Assembly: GCA_035565775.1 (NCBI GenBank)
Contig: DATMRW010000023.1
Location: 1 to 64,000 of the forward strand
Direction of reading: 5' to 3'
DNA: 64,000 bases
Source: PRO6 sp035565775
GTDB taxonomy: Bacteria > Pseudomonadota > Alphaproteobacteria > Rhizobiales > Xanthobacteraceae
Shown: positions 53,901-63,247 of the stretch, piece after piece
Layout: the number at the start of each line of letters is the position of its first letter
How positions within the stretch are numbered: position 1 is the stretch's first letter
Notes under the pieces: generated by a model
The model's database searches: none
The model's input: the letters and a program-made list of their open reading frames with translations, nothing else
What the model was told of the DNA's origin: nothing
Translations under genes and position numbers: made by a program

Positions 53901-55370
53901 TCATTGCAGCTTGTCCCCGATCAAAAACTGCAGCGCGCGGTCGAGGCGAACATGAGGCATCGCCGGCTCCTCGCCGCCGATCCGCGGCAGCACCGGCGGC
54001 CGGAACCGGAGAAAGCGGTAATCCGCCGCCTCGGCAGATGTCGTCGTCAGGCCGTCGAATACAATCTCGCCGGAGAGCAGCGCGTCGATATTTTTCGGCA
54101 GGTCGCCGGGAAAGGTCGCCACTTCCGTCTCGCCGTCGAAAACCTCGCCGCCGGCGACTTCGCCCGCGACCGGGGTGCCGAGGATCGCCGGCAGGGTGTC
54201 GGGCCCGCGCTTTACCAGCGCCTCGCGGGTGGCGCGCACCGCCGCCATCGCCACGATATCGACTTTCGCGCCCGCGAACGAGGCGCGCGCGATCGCGCGG
54301 TCGACCATCCGCTTCAAAATGGCTTCGAGCTGGTCGTGACTGGTGCGATGCAGGTGGTCGGCCTTGGTGGCGGCGAACAGGATGCGGTCGATCCGCGGGC
54401 GCAGCAGCGAGCTGAAGAAGGTGCTGCGGCCGACGCGGAAGCAATCGAGAATGCCCGAAAGGGCGGCTTCGAGATCACGGATCGCGATCGGGCCGGCGTT
54501 GAACGCGCCGAGCGCATCGACCAGCACGATCTGCCGGTCGAGTTGGCTGAAGTGGTCGCGGAAGAAGGGCCTGACGACGACGCTTTTATAGGCGTCGAAG
54601 CGCCGCTTCATCATCGCCCACAATGAGCCGCCGGGCGCGGATTCCCCGGCGGGCAGGTCGAGCGGGGCGAAGGTGAGGGCCGGGGAGCCGGCGAGATTGC
54701 CGGGCATGAGAAAGCGGCCCGGCGGCAGCAGGCTCATGGCATAGCGCTCGTCCCGGCAGGACTGCAGATAGGCGGTGAACAGCCGCGCGGCTTCCAGCGT
54801 CGCTGCCTCGTCCTCCTTTGCGCGCGGGTCCAGCGTCGCAAGATGGGCGTGCCACGCGCCGGCGAGCTCCAGCCGGGGCGACACGAGCGACAGGGCCAGC
54901 GCCTCGGCTGACCATTCTTCATAGCTTTTCGACAGCAGCGGCAGGTCAAGCAGCCATTCGCCGGGGTAGTCGACGATGTCGAGCGTCAACGTCCGGCTCG
55001 CCCCGGACTGACGCTGATAGTCAATCACCAGCCGCAATTCGCTGATGTCGACGGTCGAACTCGGCCAGCGACGCTCCTCGAGCAGCGCCTGCAGATGCTT
55101 TTCGTAGGCGAAGCGCGGGATCGCGTCGTTGGGCTGCGGCGCCAGCCGCGCGCCGGCGATCCGGCCGGTAGCGAGCGACTCGAACACCGGAAAGCGGCCG
55201 CCGCGCAGAAGGCCGTGGATCAGCGCGGTGATGAACACGGTCTTGCCGGCGCGCGACAGGCCGGTGACGCCGAGGCGCAGCGTCGGGTGGAACAGGCCGT
55301 CGCCGTAATCGCGAACGGCGCGGGCCGACAGGCGCGCTTCCTCAAGAATGTCTGAAAGGCTCAGGGCCAT
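53901..55370 (-). CDS. YcjX-like P-loop GTPase/ATPase (DUF463)
   Basis: A 489-residue protein. The P-loop GLSRAGKT is at 37-44, the DYPGEWLLDLPLL stretch at about 138-150 (switch region), and the FAATKADHLHR region corresponds to the base-recognition loop. It is coupled with ycjF downstream. A role in membrane or envelope stress is suggested for the family. Confidence 0.92.
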   Translation of the reverse strand: MALSLSDILEEARLSARAVRDYGDGLFHPTLRLGVTGLSRAGKTVFITALIHGLLRGGRFPVFESLATGRIAGARLAPQPNDAIPRFAYEKHLQALLEERRWPSSTVDISELRLVIDYQRQSGASRTLTLDIVDYPGEWLLDLPLLSKSYEEWSAEALALSLVSPRLELAGAWHAHLATLDPRAKEDEAATLEAARLFTAYLQSCRDERYAMSLLPPGRFLMPGNLAGSPALTFAPLDLPAGESAPGGSLWAMMKRRFDAYKSVVVRPFFRDHFSQLDRQIVLVDALGAFNAGPIAIRDLEAALSGILDCFRVGRSTFFSSLLRPRIDRILFAATKADHLHRTSHDQLEAILKRMVDRAIARASFAGAKVDIVAMAAVRATREALVKRGPDTLPAILGTPVAGEVAGGEVFDGETEVATFPGDLPKNIDALLSGEIVFDGLTTTSAEAADYRFLRFRPPVLPRIGGEEPAMPHVRLDRALQFLIGDKLQ

Positions 55371-55605
55371 GCTGGGGACAGGTTCCGTGACACAGGGTTT
55401 TCAAATCCGGGACAAATCAACGCCGCATGGCCATGTCAGAAGGGACGGACGATCAGGGCGATGAACCGGTTGTTGCAGGGCGGCCTTCGCAAAACTGGCG
55501 ATTGCTGCGGAAATTTCAAGTCGCGCGGCAATCCATGAACCGGCCAGAGCCACCGTGGTCGTGAGGTGTGGACCCGAGTGTGTAGCGTGAGGGGGCAGCC
55601 CGATC

Positions 55606-56304
55606 ATGAAAATCTTTCGGATCAAGCCGGGGCTTTCGTTGTCCCCCGTCCATGAGATGCCCGGAGCGATCGTCTGGAATTTTGACCGCGCGGAAATGAT
55701 CGCCGATGGCGCGGTGCATATTTTTGGCGTGGCGACTGGACTGATCGCGGCGACCCTGCTGCTGGTCTGGACCGGACTGTCGGAGCCGGCGACGACCTTC
55801 CTTCCCATTGCGCTTTACGCCGCCGGGCTTCTCGCCATGCTCGGCCTGTCGGCAACCTATAACCTCTGGCCGGTGTCGCCGATCAAATGGCGGCTGCGCC
55901 GGTTCGATCATTCGGCGATCTACACGATGATCGCCGCGACCTATACGCCGTTTATCGTCCAGCTGCAGAACGGCGTGCTGTCGTTCGCGGTGCTGGTCGG
56001 CATGTGGGCGATGGCCATTGCGGGTGTGCTGACGAAGCTGGTCTGGCCGGGGCGGTTCGACCGGCTGGCGATCAGCATTTATCTTCTCATGGGCTGGAGC
56101 GGGTTGTTGCTCTATCGGGAGGTCGCCGCGGTGCTGCCCCCCGCAACGTTGGTGTTCATCGTCGTCGGCGGGGCGCTCTATTCGCTCGGCGTCATTTTCC
56201 ACGTCTGGGAGCGGCTGCGTTTCCAGAACGCCATCTGGCATGGATTTGTCCTTGCCGGGGCCTCATGCCACTATGTCGCGGTGTTCGGCCTCGTGCTGGC
56301 GTGA
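55606..56304 (+). CDS. Hemolysin III / PAQR family membrane protein
   Basis: A 232-residue protein with seven hydrophobic helices. The conserved motifs RFDHSAIYTMIAATYTPF (with the Asp-His pair) and GFVLAGASCHYVAV (with distal His) match the metal-binding residues of the CREST/PAQR superfamily. Function in bacteria is uncertain. It starts 235 bases from ycjX in a divergent arrangement; I see no gene in that gap. It is followed after 66 bases by the SDR gene. Confidence 0.88.
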   Translation: MKIFRIKPGLSLSPVHEMPGAIVWNFDRAEMIADGAVHIFGVATGLIAATLLLVWTGLSEPATTFLPIALYAAGLLAMLGLSATYNLWPVSPIKWRLRRFDHSAIYTMIAATYTPFIVQLQNGVLSFAVLVGMWAMAIAGVLTKLVWPGRFDRLAISIYLLMGWSGLLLYREVAAVLPPATLVFIVVGGALYSLGVIFHVWERLRFQNAIWHGFVLAGASCHYVAVFGLVLA

Positions 56305-56370
56305 CGCGCCGATGTTGCGAAGCCGGATCCAAAAGGCGCGAGCAACAAGAAAACAGCAGGGACGGAACGG

Positions 56371-57168
56371 ATGCAGGTTGCGGGACAGGTCGTTGTCGTG
56401 ACGGGCGGGGCCAAGGGGATCGGGCGCGCGTTGTGCGAGGCATTCCATCGCGCGGATGCCGCGAAGGTCGTGGTCGCCGATCTTGACGGCGACGGCGCCG
56501 AGCGGGTCGCAAAATCGATCGGCGGCGCCTCGTTCCGGTGCGATGTCGGCAAAGAGGACGACATCAGCCGCGTGATCGAGGAGACGGAGGCGCGATTTGG
56601 TCCGATCGCGCTGTTCTGCTCCAATGCCGGGATCGGCGGCGGGTTCGATCCGATGTCGGTCAATGCCGGCGGCGCCAGCGACGAAACCTGGGCGAGGAGC
56701 TGGGCGATTCATGTGATGGCGCATGTCTATGCCGCGCGCCATCTCGTGCCGCGGATGAAGGCGCGCGGCGGCGGCTATTTTCTCAACACGATCTCGGCGG
56801 CGGGGCTGTTGTCCCAGGTCGGCAGCGCGGTCTATTCGACGACCAAGCACGCCGCCGTCGGCTTTGCCGAAAATCTCGCGATCTCGCACAAGGCGGACGG
56901 CATCCGCGTCTCGATCCTTTGCCCGCAGGGCGTCGACACCGACATGCTGCGCTCGATCCCCAAGGGGCCGCAATCGGGCGACGGCGACCTCACCCCCGAG
57001 CAGGTCGCGGCCGATGCGTTGCGCGGCATCGAGCAGGAGACGTTCCTGATCCTGCCGCACCCGCAGGTGTCGGATTACATGCGGCGCAAGACTGACAACT
57101 ACGACCGCTGGCTCGGTGGCATGGCGAAAATCCAGGCGGCCGTGCGCGAGAATTTTGCCAAGGGCTGA
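56371..57168 (+). CDS. Short-chain dehydrogenase/reductase
   Basis: A 265-residue classical SDR. The cofactor motif TGGAKGIG (about 10-17), NAG of SNAGIGGG, the catalytic Ser in NTISAAG and the YSTTK (Tyr and Lys) are present. It uses NAD(P) for alcohol/ketone conversion; substrate unknown. It ends 37 bases before the stop of the convergent molybdoenzyme gene. Confidence 0.9.
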   Translation: MQVAGQVVVVTGGAKGIGRALCEAFHRADAAKVVVADLDGDGAERVAKSIGGASFRCDVGKEDDISRVIEETEARFGPIALFCSNAGIGGGFDPMSVNAGGASDETWARSWAIHVMAHVYAARHLVPRMKARGGGYFLNTISAAGLLSQVGSAVYSTTKHAAVGFAENLAISHKADGIRVSILCPQGVDTDMLRSIPKGPQSGDGDLTPEQVAADALRGIEQETFLILPHPQVSDYMRRKTDNYDRWLGGMAKIQAAVRENFAKG

Positions 57169-57196
57169 CGCTGGTTGGTGCGTCTCGCAGGCAGAA

Positions 57197-57222
57197 AAAA
57201 GGCGCTCAGGAGCGCGCCTTTT
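57197..57222. terminator. Terminator overlapping the molybdoenzyme stop codon
   Basis: AAAAGGCGC at 57197-57205 and GCGCCTTTT at 57214-57222 form a nine-pair stem. The TGA stop of the leftward gene (57206-57208) lies in the loop. It can act in both directions between the convergent SDR and molybdoenzyme genes. Confidence 0.8.
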
Positions 57223-59539
57223 CCGTGTTCGGCAATGTCGCGCCCTGGGGCGGATCAAAAGTCTGGATCGGCGGCAGGTTGCCGGTGAAGCGCTCGACCT
57301 CGACCACGGTCAACTGCCCGCAGCAGCCCTGCGCGAGGCGGGAGGTGCCGACGTCGCGGGTCAGGACGTTGGGGTTGCCGTGCACGCAGAGCGGATTGTC
57401 CTCCTGCGGGTCTTCCGGGTCGTACCACGCGCCGGTCGGAAGCTGGACCACCCCGGGGCTGATGTGCTCGCTCAGCCGCATGGCGGCGAGGCAGGAGCCG
57501 CGATCGTTGAACAGCCGCACGATGTCGCCATCTTCGATGCCGCGGGCGGCAGCGTCGGCGGGGTGCATCCGCGCCACTTCGCGGCCGCGATGCTTCATCG
57601 CCCGGCTGTGGCCGCCGAAATCGAACTGGCTGTGCAGCCGCGAGGCCGGCTGGTTGGCGACGAGCTGCAGCGGATGACGCTCGGTGACGTGGTCGACCGA
57701 CGGAATCCAGGTCGGGTGGCCGGGGCAATCGTCATAGCCGAAGCCCGCGATCGTCTCCGAGAAAATCTCGACCTTGCCGCTCGGTGTCGGTAGCGGGCGG
57801 CCTTCCGGATCGTTGCGGAAGGCGCGCAGCGCGCCGCCGTCGTGAGGCTTCGACGGCAGCATCAGTTCGCCGCGCTGCCAGAAGGTGTCGAAGTCCGGCG
57901 CCTCCAGCCCCCGGGCCTCCAGGGCTTTCTGCGTCGTCGCATAGAGATGGCGCAGCCATTCGTCCGGGGTACGGCCTTCGGTGAAGGCGTCGGCGCAGCC
58001 CATCTTTTCGGCGAGTGCAGAGAAGATCGCGTAGTCGTCCCGCGCTTCGCCATAGGGCTCGGCCATCTTGTGCATGGCGATCATCAGCGGATCGGTCTGC
58101 GTTCCGGCGATGTCGTTGCGCTCCAGCGACATCGTGGTCGGCAGCACGATATCGGCGTGGCGCGCCGTGGCCGTCCAGCCGATCTCGTTGACGACGAAGG
58201 TCTCGACATTGGCGAAAGCCTTGCGGAGCCGGGCGAGGTCCTGATGGTGGTGGAATGGATTCCCGCCGGCCCAGTAGACCAGCCGGATGTCGGGATAGGT
58301 CAGCTTTTCGCCATTGTAGTCGAACGGTGCGCCGGGATTGAGCAGCATGTCGGAGATGCGGGCCACCGGGATGAAGGCTTTGACGCCGTTCTTGCCCTGC
58401 GGCAGCGCGGCGATCGGCACATCGTTCATCCGCCGGCCATAATTGGCGATCGCGCCAAGCGCATAGTTGAAGCCGCCGCCCGGCAGGCCGAGCTGGCCGA
58501 GCATCGCAGCAAGGACCGTGCACATCCAGACCGGCTGCTCGCCGTGCTCGGAGCGCTGCATCGAATGCGAAGCCACCACCAGCACCCGCTTGCCGACCAG
58601 CGCACGAGCCTGCCGCACGATCTCCTCGGCCGGAATGCCGCAAATCGCGGCAGCCCATTGCGGCGTCTTGGGTACGCCGTCGCTGCGGCCCATGACGTAG
58701 TCCTCGAATTTCGGCCAGCCGGTGCAGTGGCTGGCGAGGAAGGCGCGGTCGTGGCTGCCGTCGCTGACCAGCGTATGTGCGATGCCGAGCATGAAGGCGA
58801 CGTCGGTGCCCGCCCGCACCGGCAGCCATTCGGCGTTGACTTCGGCATGGAGGTCGTCGCGGATCGGGCTGATCAGCACGAAGCGCGCGCCGCGGGCGTG
58901 GGCCGCCGCCATGTGGCCGCGCTCGGTGTGGCGGCTGATGCCGCCGGAGGCGACGGCGGAGTTCTTCAGCGCCATGCCGCCGAAGCAGAGCAGCACGTCG
59001 GTATATTTTGCAATGTCGTCCCAGCTTACATTGCGGCGGGACATTTCATCGTAGTTGCCGAGCACATGCGGCAGGATTACCGAGGCCGCGCCCGATGAGT
59101 AAGTGTTGACCGATCGGACGTAGCCGCCCATCGCGATGTTGAGGAAGCGATGCATCTGGCTCTGCGCATGGTGGAAGCGCCCGGCGCTGGCCCAGCCATA
59201 GGAGCCGCCATAGACCGCCGCCGGGCCGTGCTGGTCGCGGACCCGCAGCAGTTCCCCGGCGAGAAGCTCGATCACCTGATCCCACTCGACCTCCACGAAC
59301 TCGTCGCGGCCGCGGCGGCGGTCCTTGCCGGGGCCATCCTCGAGCCAGCCGCGCCGCACCATGGGTTTTGCGACCCGCGCCTTGTGGCGCAGCGCCTCGG
59401 AAAAGTTCTGGATGATCGGATTGGGATCAGGGTCCTTCGGATGCGGCGTGATCACGAGCTTGCCGTCGACCCATTGCCCGGAAAACGCCCCGTAGTGGGA
59501 GCTGTGCGGCCGGCTCGGCTGGTTTGCGATACCTGTCAT
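57206..59539 (-). CDS. Molybdopterin oxidoreductase (BisC/TorA/DMSO-reductase type)
   Basis: A 777-residue protein of the DMSO-reductase family. There is no N-terminal Fe-S cysteine motif. The Mo ligand Ser is in NTYSSGAASV, and VYWAGGNPFHHHQDL and LPTGAWYDPED match the BisC/TorA group. It lacks a signal peptide, so cytoplasmic, like biotin sulfoxide reductase. It would reduce an S- or N-oxide; the substrate is unknown. I chose the ATG at 59539; the open frame reaches 59887 but overlaps the upstream decarboxylase gene. Confidence 0.87.
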   Translation of the reverse strand: MTGIANQPSRPHSSHYGAFSGQWVDGKLVITPHPKDPDPNPIIQNFSEALRHKARVAKPMVRRGWLEDGPGKDRRRGRDEFVEVEWDQVIELLAGELLRVRDQHGPAAVYGGSYGWASAGRFHHAQSQMHRFLNIAMGGYVRSVNTYSSGAASVILPHVLGNYDEMSRRNVSWDDIAKYTDVLLCFGGMALKNSAVASGGISRHTERGHMAAAHARGARFVLISPIRDDLHAEVNAEWLPVRAGTDVAFMLGIAHTLVSDGSHDRAFLASHCTGWPKFEDYVMGRSDGVPKTPQWAAAICGIPAEEIVRQARALVGKRVLVVASHSMQRSEHGEQPVWMCTVLAAMLGQLGLPGGGFNYALGAIANYGRRMNDVPIAALPQGKNGVKAFIPVARISDMLLNPGAPFDYNGEKLTYPDIRLVYWAGGNPFHHHQDLARLRKAFANVETFVVNEIGWTATARHADIVLPTTMSLERNDIAGTQTDPLMIAMHKMAEPYGEARDDYAIFSALAEKMGCADAFTEGRTPDEWLRHLYATTQKALEARGLEAPDFDTFWQRGELMLPSKPHDGGALRAFRNDPEGRPLPTPSGKVEIFSETIAGFGYDDCPGHPTWIPSVDHVTERHPLQLVANQPASRLHSQFDFGGHSRAMKHRGREVARMHPADAAARGIEDGDIVRLFNDRGSCLAAMRLSEHISPGVVQLPTGAWYDPEDPQEDNPLCVHGNPNVLTRDVGTSRLAQGCCGQLTVVEVERFTGNLPPIQTFDPPQGATLPNTEKARS

Positions 59540-59592
59540 GACATTCTTTCCGCTGCAGTCTGAAACCGGATTGAGGCCTATGGCCGTGCGGG

Positions 59593-61224
59593 TCAATGCT
59601 TCTTTCCGTACAGCACCGGCACCGCCGAATCGACGATCACCTCGACAAGATGCGTGCCGTTTTTGGCGAAAGCGCGAGCAAGCGCCGGGCCGAGCTCGGC
59701 CGATGCGGTGACGCGCTCCGCGGTGGCGCCAAGGCCGGCGGCGAGCGCGACGAAGTCGAGGCCCGGCAGTTCCAGCCCCGGCACGTTGCGCACCTGCATT
59801 ACCTGGCTGAACGAGCGCATCGCGCCATAGCCGGAATTGTTGATGACGACGATGGTGAGCGGCAGCTTGCGCTGGGCGGCGGTCCACAGCGCCTGGATCG
59901 AATACATCGCTGAGCCGTCGCCGATCAGGCAGACCGTGCGGCGCTCGGGCCGGCCGAGCGCGAGGCCGACGGCGGAGGGCAGCGAATGGCCGAGGCCGCC
60001 GCTCGCCATGGTGTAAAAACTGTCGGCGCCCAGCCGCGGCAGGTATTTTTGCATGATCGGGCGGTGCGACGGCGCCTCCTCGACCAGCGCGGCATCGGCC
60101 GGCATGGTCTGCGACAGCATGTGCATCAGATAGGCGACCGGGATCGGATCGCCGGCCTGCGGCGGATCGAGGCGCGGGCGCGGCGCGGGCAGCGCCCGCT
60201 TCGTGGCCTTGAGCGCACCGAGCAGCGCCGTGAGCGCCGGCCTCATCGTGCCGACGATGGTGGTGCCGGTCGGTGTGATCGCGGCGGCGGTCGGATCGCA
60301 GGTGATCTGGAAAATCGTTGTGCCGTCGAAAAAGATCTCGGCGTGGCCCTCGACATGGAAGGTGAAGACCGGTGCGCCGACCACCACCACGAGGTCGTGA
60401 TCGCGCAATGCGTCCGAGAGCTGCGCCGGCGAGGCGTGAAGGAAACCGGCAAATTGCGGGTGGTTTTCCGGAAAGCTGCAGCGATGCGAGAACGGGCTGA
60501 CCCAGACCGTCGCCCTGGTGCGCTCGGCGACCTGCACCATCAGATCGATCGCCTGCTCGCGATCGACGTCGGGGCCGACGACCAAAGCCGGGCGTTCGCT
60601 TCTGGCGAGCGCGTCGGCGAGCGCCTGAATGGCAGCCGGGTCCGGGCCGATATGGCGGCTGACCTGCCGCGCGGCGATCGGATCGGTCGGCTGGTCCCAG
60701 TCGTCGATCGGGATCGAGACGAAGGTCGGCCCATAGGGCGGCTGCATCGCGGTGTAGTAGGCACGCGCGATCGCCGCCGGAACGTCCGCGGCGCGGGCCG
60801 GCTCGACGCTGTATTTGACGTAAGGGCGCGGAAACTCCGATGCCCGCTCGGCATAGAGAAATGCCTGCAGCGGCAAAATGCTGCGCGCCTGCTGGCCGGC
60901 GGTGATCACCATCGGCGTCTGGTTGCGGTAGGCGGTGAAGATATTGCCCATCGCATGGCCGACGCCGGCGGCGGCATGCAGGTTGACGAAGGCGGCGTTG
61001 CGGGTCGCTTGCGCATAGCCGTCGGCCATGCCGACGACGGTCGATTCCTGAAGGCCGAGCACATAGTCGATGTCGTCGGGCCAGTCGCTCATGAAGGGTA
61101 GTTCGGTCGAGCCGGGATTGCCAAAGACCTTTGTGATGCCGAAGCCGCGCAACAGATCGAATGTTGCCGATTTGACAGTATGCGAGGTCTTGCCCGAGCC
61201 TTTTTTGCGAGCTGGTTGCGCCAC
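59593..61224 (-). CDS. Benzoylformate decarboxylase-like ThDP enzyme
   Basis: A 543-residue ThDP enzyme. The catalytic residues of benzoylformate decarboxylase are kept: Ser39 (GNPGST), Glu60 (LQES), His83 (LHAAAGVG), His290 (FTFH). The ThDP motif GDGSAMYSIQALWTA...NN lies at about 440-470. It resembles MdlC throughout, so it should decarboxylate an aromatic or branched 2-oxo acid to an aldehyde. There is no mandelate gene nearby, so the substrate is inferred only. Confidence 0.88.
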   Translation of the reverse strand: MAQPARKKGSGKTSHTVKSATFDLLRGFGITKVFGNPGSTELPFMSDWPDDIDYVLGLQESTVVGMADGYAQATRNAAFVNLHAAAGVGHAMGNIFTAYRNQTPMVITAGQQARSILPLQAFLYAERASEFPRPYVKYSVEPARAADVPAAIARAYYTAMQPPYGPTFVSIPIDDWDQPTDPIAARQVSRHIGPDPAAIQALADALARSERPALVVGPDVDREQAIDLMVQVAERTRATVWVSPFSHRCSFPENHPQFAGFLHASPAQLSDALRDHDLVVVVGAPVFTFHVEGHAEIFFDGTTIFQITCDPTAAAITPTGTTIVGTMRPALTALLGALKATKRALPAPRPRLDPPQAGDPIPVAYLMHMLSQTMPADAALVEEAPSHRPIMQKYLPRLGADSFYTMASGGLGHSLPSAVGLALGRPERRTVCLIGDGSAMYSIQALWTAAQRKLPLTIVVINNSGYGAMRSFSQVMQVRNVPGLELPGLDFVALAAGLGATAERVTASAELGPALARAFAKNGTHLVEVIVDSAVPVLYGKKH

Positions 61225-61262
61225 GACGTTTCCTACCCTTACTTCCAGTGTTTTGCGGTTCG

Positions 61263-62120
61263 CTAGAAACTAGCGACTGCCTTCATTGTCGGCGTGCCAT
61301 GCGCGTTGGCAACCCACATGTCCAGCTCGCCGTCCTTCTCGTTGGCGTTGATGCTGAACGGGGCGCCATCGAACAACGGCTGCACGCCGCGATAGCTGAA
61401 CGACTTTGGCATTTTGCCGCCGCGCTGTTCGGCCGCGAATTCGACCAGCAGCGTTGCCTGCAACGGGCCGTGGAAGACGAGGCCCGGATAACCCTCGATC
61501 CCAATGGCGTATTCGCGATCGTAGTGGATGCGGTGGCCGTTGAAGGTCAGCGCCGAATAGCGGAACAGCAGCACCGGATCGGCCATGTGGCTGCGATGCA
61601 GTGCGCCGGGCGGCGTGACGTCTGCCGCGGCGGACGCAAGCTGCGATTTCGCGGGCGGCGGCGGATCACGATAGACGATGTCCTGCCGCTCGCGCGTGGC
61701 GATGCCGCGCCGGGTGCTGACGGTGTGCTCTACGGTGACGAAGCACAGCGCGCCGCTGCTGCCGCTCTTCAGCGCCACATCGGCGATCTTCGAGGACCGC
61801 GTGACCTCGTCACCGACGCAGATGCGGTCGACGAATTCGAGCTTGCCGCCGGCCCACATCCGGCGCGGCAGCGGCACCGGCGGCAGGAAGCCGCCGCGCG
61901 CGGGATGGCCGTCCGGGCCGAGCGCGGACATCGCAGCGACCGGCTGGGCGAGGCACCAATGCGCGGTGAGCGGGGCGGCATCGCCCGGTTTCGGCGCGCC
62001 CGGCTCCATGAACAATGTCGCCCGCAAGGCGCGGACGAGCTGCGCGGTGACGATATCGGATGCTTCTTCGGTGCGGCCGATCCACTGCCGCAGGTGGTCG
62101 AGATCGAGCGTGTCGCTCAT
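61263..62120 (-). CDS. MaoC/hot-dog hydratase (mesaconyl-C4-CoA hydratase-like)
   Basis: A 285-residue double hot-dog protein. The C-terminal half has RYSALTFNGHRIHYDREYA (active-site His/Asp), typical for HTD2/mesaconyl-C4-CoA hydratase relatives, and GLVFHGPLQATLLVEF. The N-terminal half is the non-catalytic hot-dog. It hydrates an enoyl-CoA. It overlaps the CoA transferase gene by four bases. Confidence 0.85.
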   Translation of the reverse strand: MSDTLDLDHLRQWIGRTEEASDIVTAQLVRALRATLFMEPGAPKPGDAAPLTAHWCLAQPVAAMSALGPDGHPARGGFLPPVPLPRRMWAGGKLEFVDRICVGDEVTRSSKIADVALKSGSSGALCFVTVEHTVSTRRGIATRERQDIVYRDPPPPAKSQLASAAADVTPPGALHRSHMADPVLLFRYSALTFNGHRIHYDREYAIGIEGYPGLVFHGPLQATLLVEFAAEQRGGKMPKSFSYRGVQPLFDGAPFSINANEKDGELDMWVANAHGTPTMKAVASF

Positions 62121-63238
62121 GTCTCCCTCCGCTGCGCGGGAAGGATGGCGTTGTCGTCGCCGATGCCCGGTACCGCGCCATAGCTGCGCGGCTCATCCAT
62201 CACGATTGCCGCGGGCGCCGGATAGGACACCTCGCCGTTCGGGGTGGCGACGGTGATGCGGCGCAGATGCGGATGCCTCGTCAGGTCGTCCATCGTGTTG
62301 ACCTCGGCGAAGGCGATCTGCGCCTTGTCGAGATTGTGCAGCAGCTCGTCGCGGGTCATGCTGGCAAAGATGTCACGCACGATCTGGTCGGTGACGGCGC
62401 GGTTGCGCACGCGCTCGACATTGCTGGCGAGACGCGGATCATCCGGCAGGGCGGGCTGCTTGAGCACGGCCGCGCACAAAATTTTCCATTCGCGTTCGCT
62501 CTGAATGGAAATCAGAATGTCCTTGCCGTCCTGCGAGCGGAACACGCCATAGGGCGCGATCGAGGGATGGGCGAGGCCCATCCGCTTCGGCGGCTGGCCG
62601 TTCTCGGCGTTGAGCAGCGGCACCGTGAGCCAGTCGGCCATCACGTCGAACATCGAGATGCGGATGTCCGCGCCCTGGCCGGTGCGCGAGCGGCCGATCA
62701 GCGCCTCGAGGATGGCGGCATGGGCCGTGGCGCCGGTGGCAATGTCCACGACCGAGAGGCCGACCCGCGAGGGGCCGTCCGGGCCGCCGGTGATCGAGGC
62801 GAGGCCGCTCTCGGCCTGAATGAGCAGGTCATAGGCCTTGCGCTCGGCATAGGGGCCCTCGTCGCCATAGCCGGAGATCGAGCAGCAGATCAGCGACGGA
62901 TAGTCCTTGCGCAGGCGGCTGAGGGGAAAGCCGAGCTTGTCCATCGCGCCGGGCTTGAGGTTTTGCACCAGCACGTCGGCGCCCGCGATCAGCGCTTCCA
63001 GCGTGCGCTTGCCGTCATCGGCGGCGAGGTCGACCACAACCGATTTCTTGCCGCGGTTGAGCCAGACGAAATAGCTGCTCTGGCCCTTCGCGGCGGCATC
63101 GTAGCCGCGGGCGAAGTCCCCCTCGGGGCGCTCGATCTTGATCACGGTCGCGCCGGCATCCGCCAGCCGCGACGTGCAGAACGGCGCTGCGACGGCCTGT
63201 TCGACCGCGACGACGGTCAAGCCTTCAAGTGCAAGCAT
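62117..63238 (-). CDS. Family III CoA transferase
   Basis: A 373-residue CaiB/BaiF enzyme. The start LEGLTVVAVEQAVAAPFC and KGQSSYFVWLNRGKKS are signatures. The likely catalytic Asp is in SVVDIATG. It overlaps the hydratase gene and lies 9 bases after the acyl-CoA dehydrogenase, so it should activate the acid used in this pathway. Confidence 0.9.
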   Translation of the reverse strand: MLALEGLTVVAVEQAVAAPFCTSRLADAGATVIKIERPEGDFARGYDAAAKGQSSYFVWLNRGKKSVVVDLAADDGKRTLEALIAGADVLVQNLKPGAMDKLGFPLSRLRKDYPSLICCSISGYGDEGPYAERKAYDLLIQAESGLASITGGPDGPSRVGLSVVDIATGATAHAAILEALIGRSRTGQGADIRISMFDVMADWLTVPLLNAENGQPPKRMGLAHPSIAPYGVFRSQDGKDILISIQSEREWKILCAAVLKQPALPDDPRLASNVERVRNRAVTDQIVRDIFASMTRDELLHNLDKAQIAFAEVNTMDDLTRHPHLRRITVATPNGEVSYPAPAAIVMDEPRSYGAVPGIGDDNAILPAQRRET

Positions 63239-63247
63239 GACAGCGCC

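Noticed and set aside
52691..54415. Open frame of 574 codons antisense to ycjF and ycjX
   Set aside because: Composition of a shadow frame; both minus-strand genes are family members.
59540..59887. N-terminal extension of the BisC-like gene
   Set aside because: It overlaps the conserved ThDP domain of the upstream decarboxylase in another frame.
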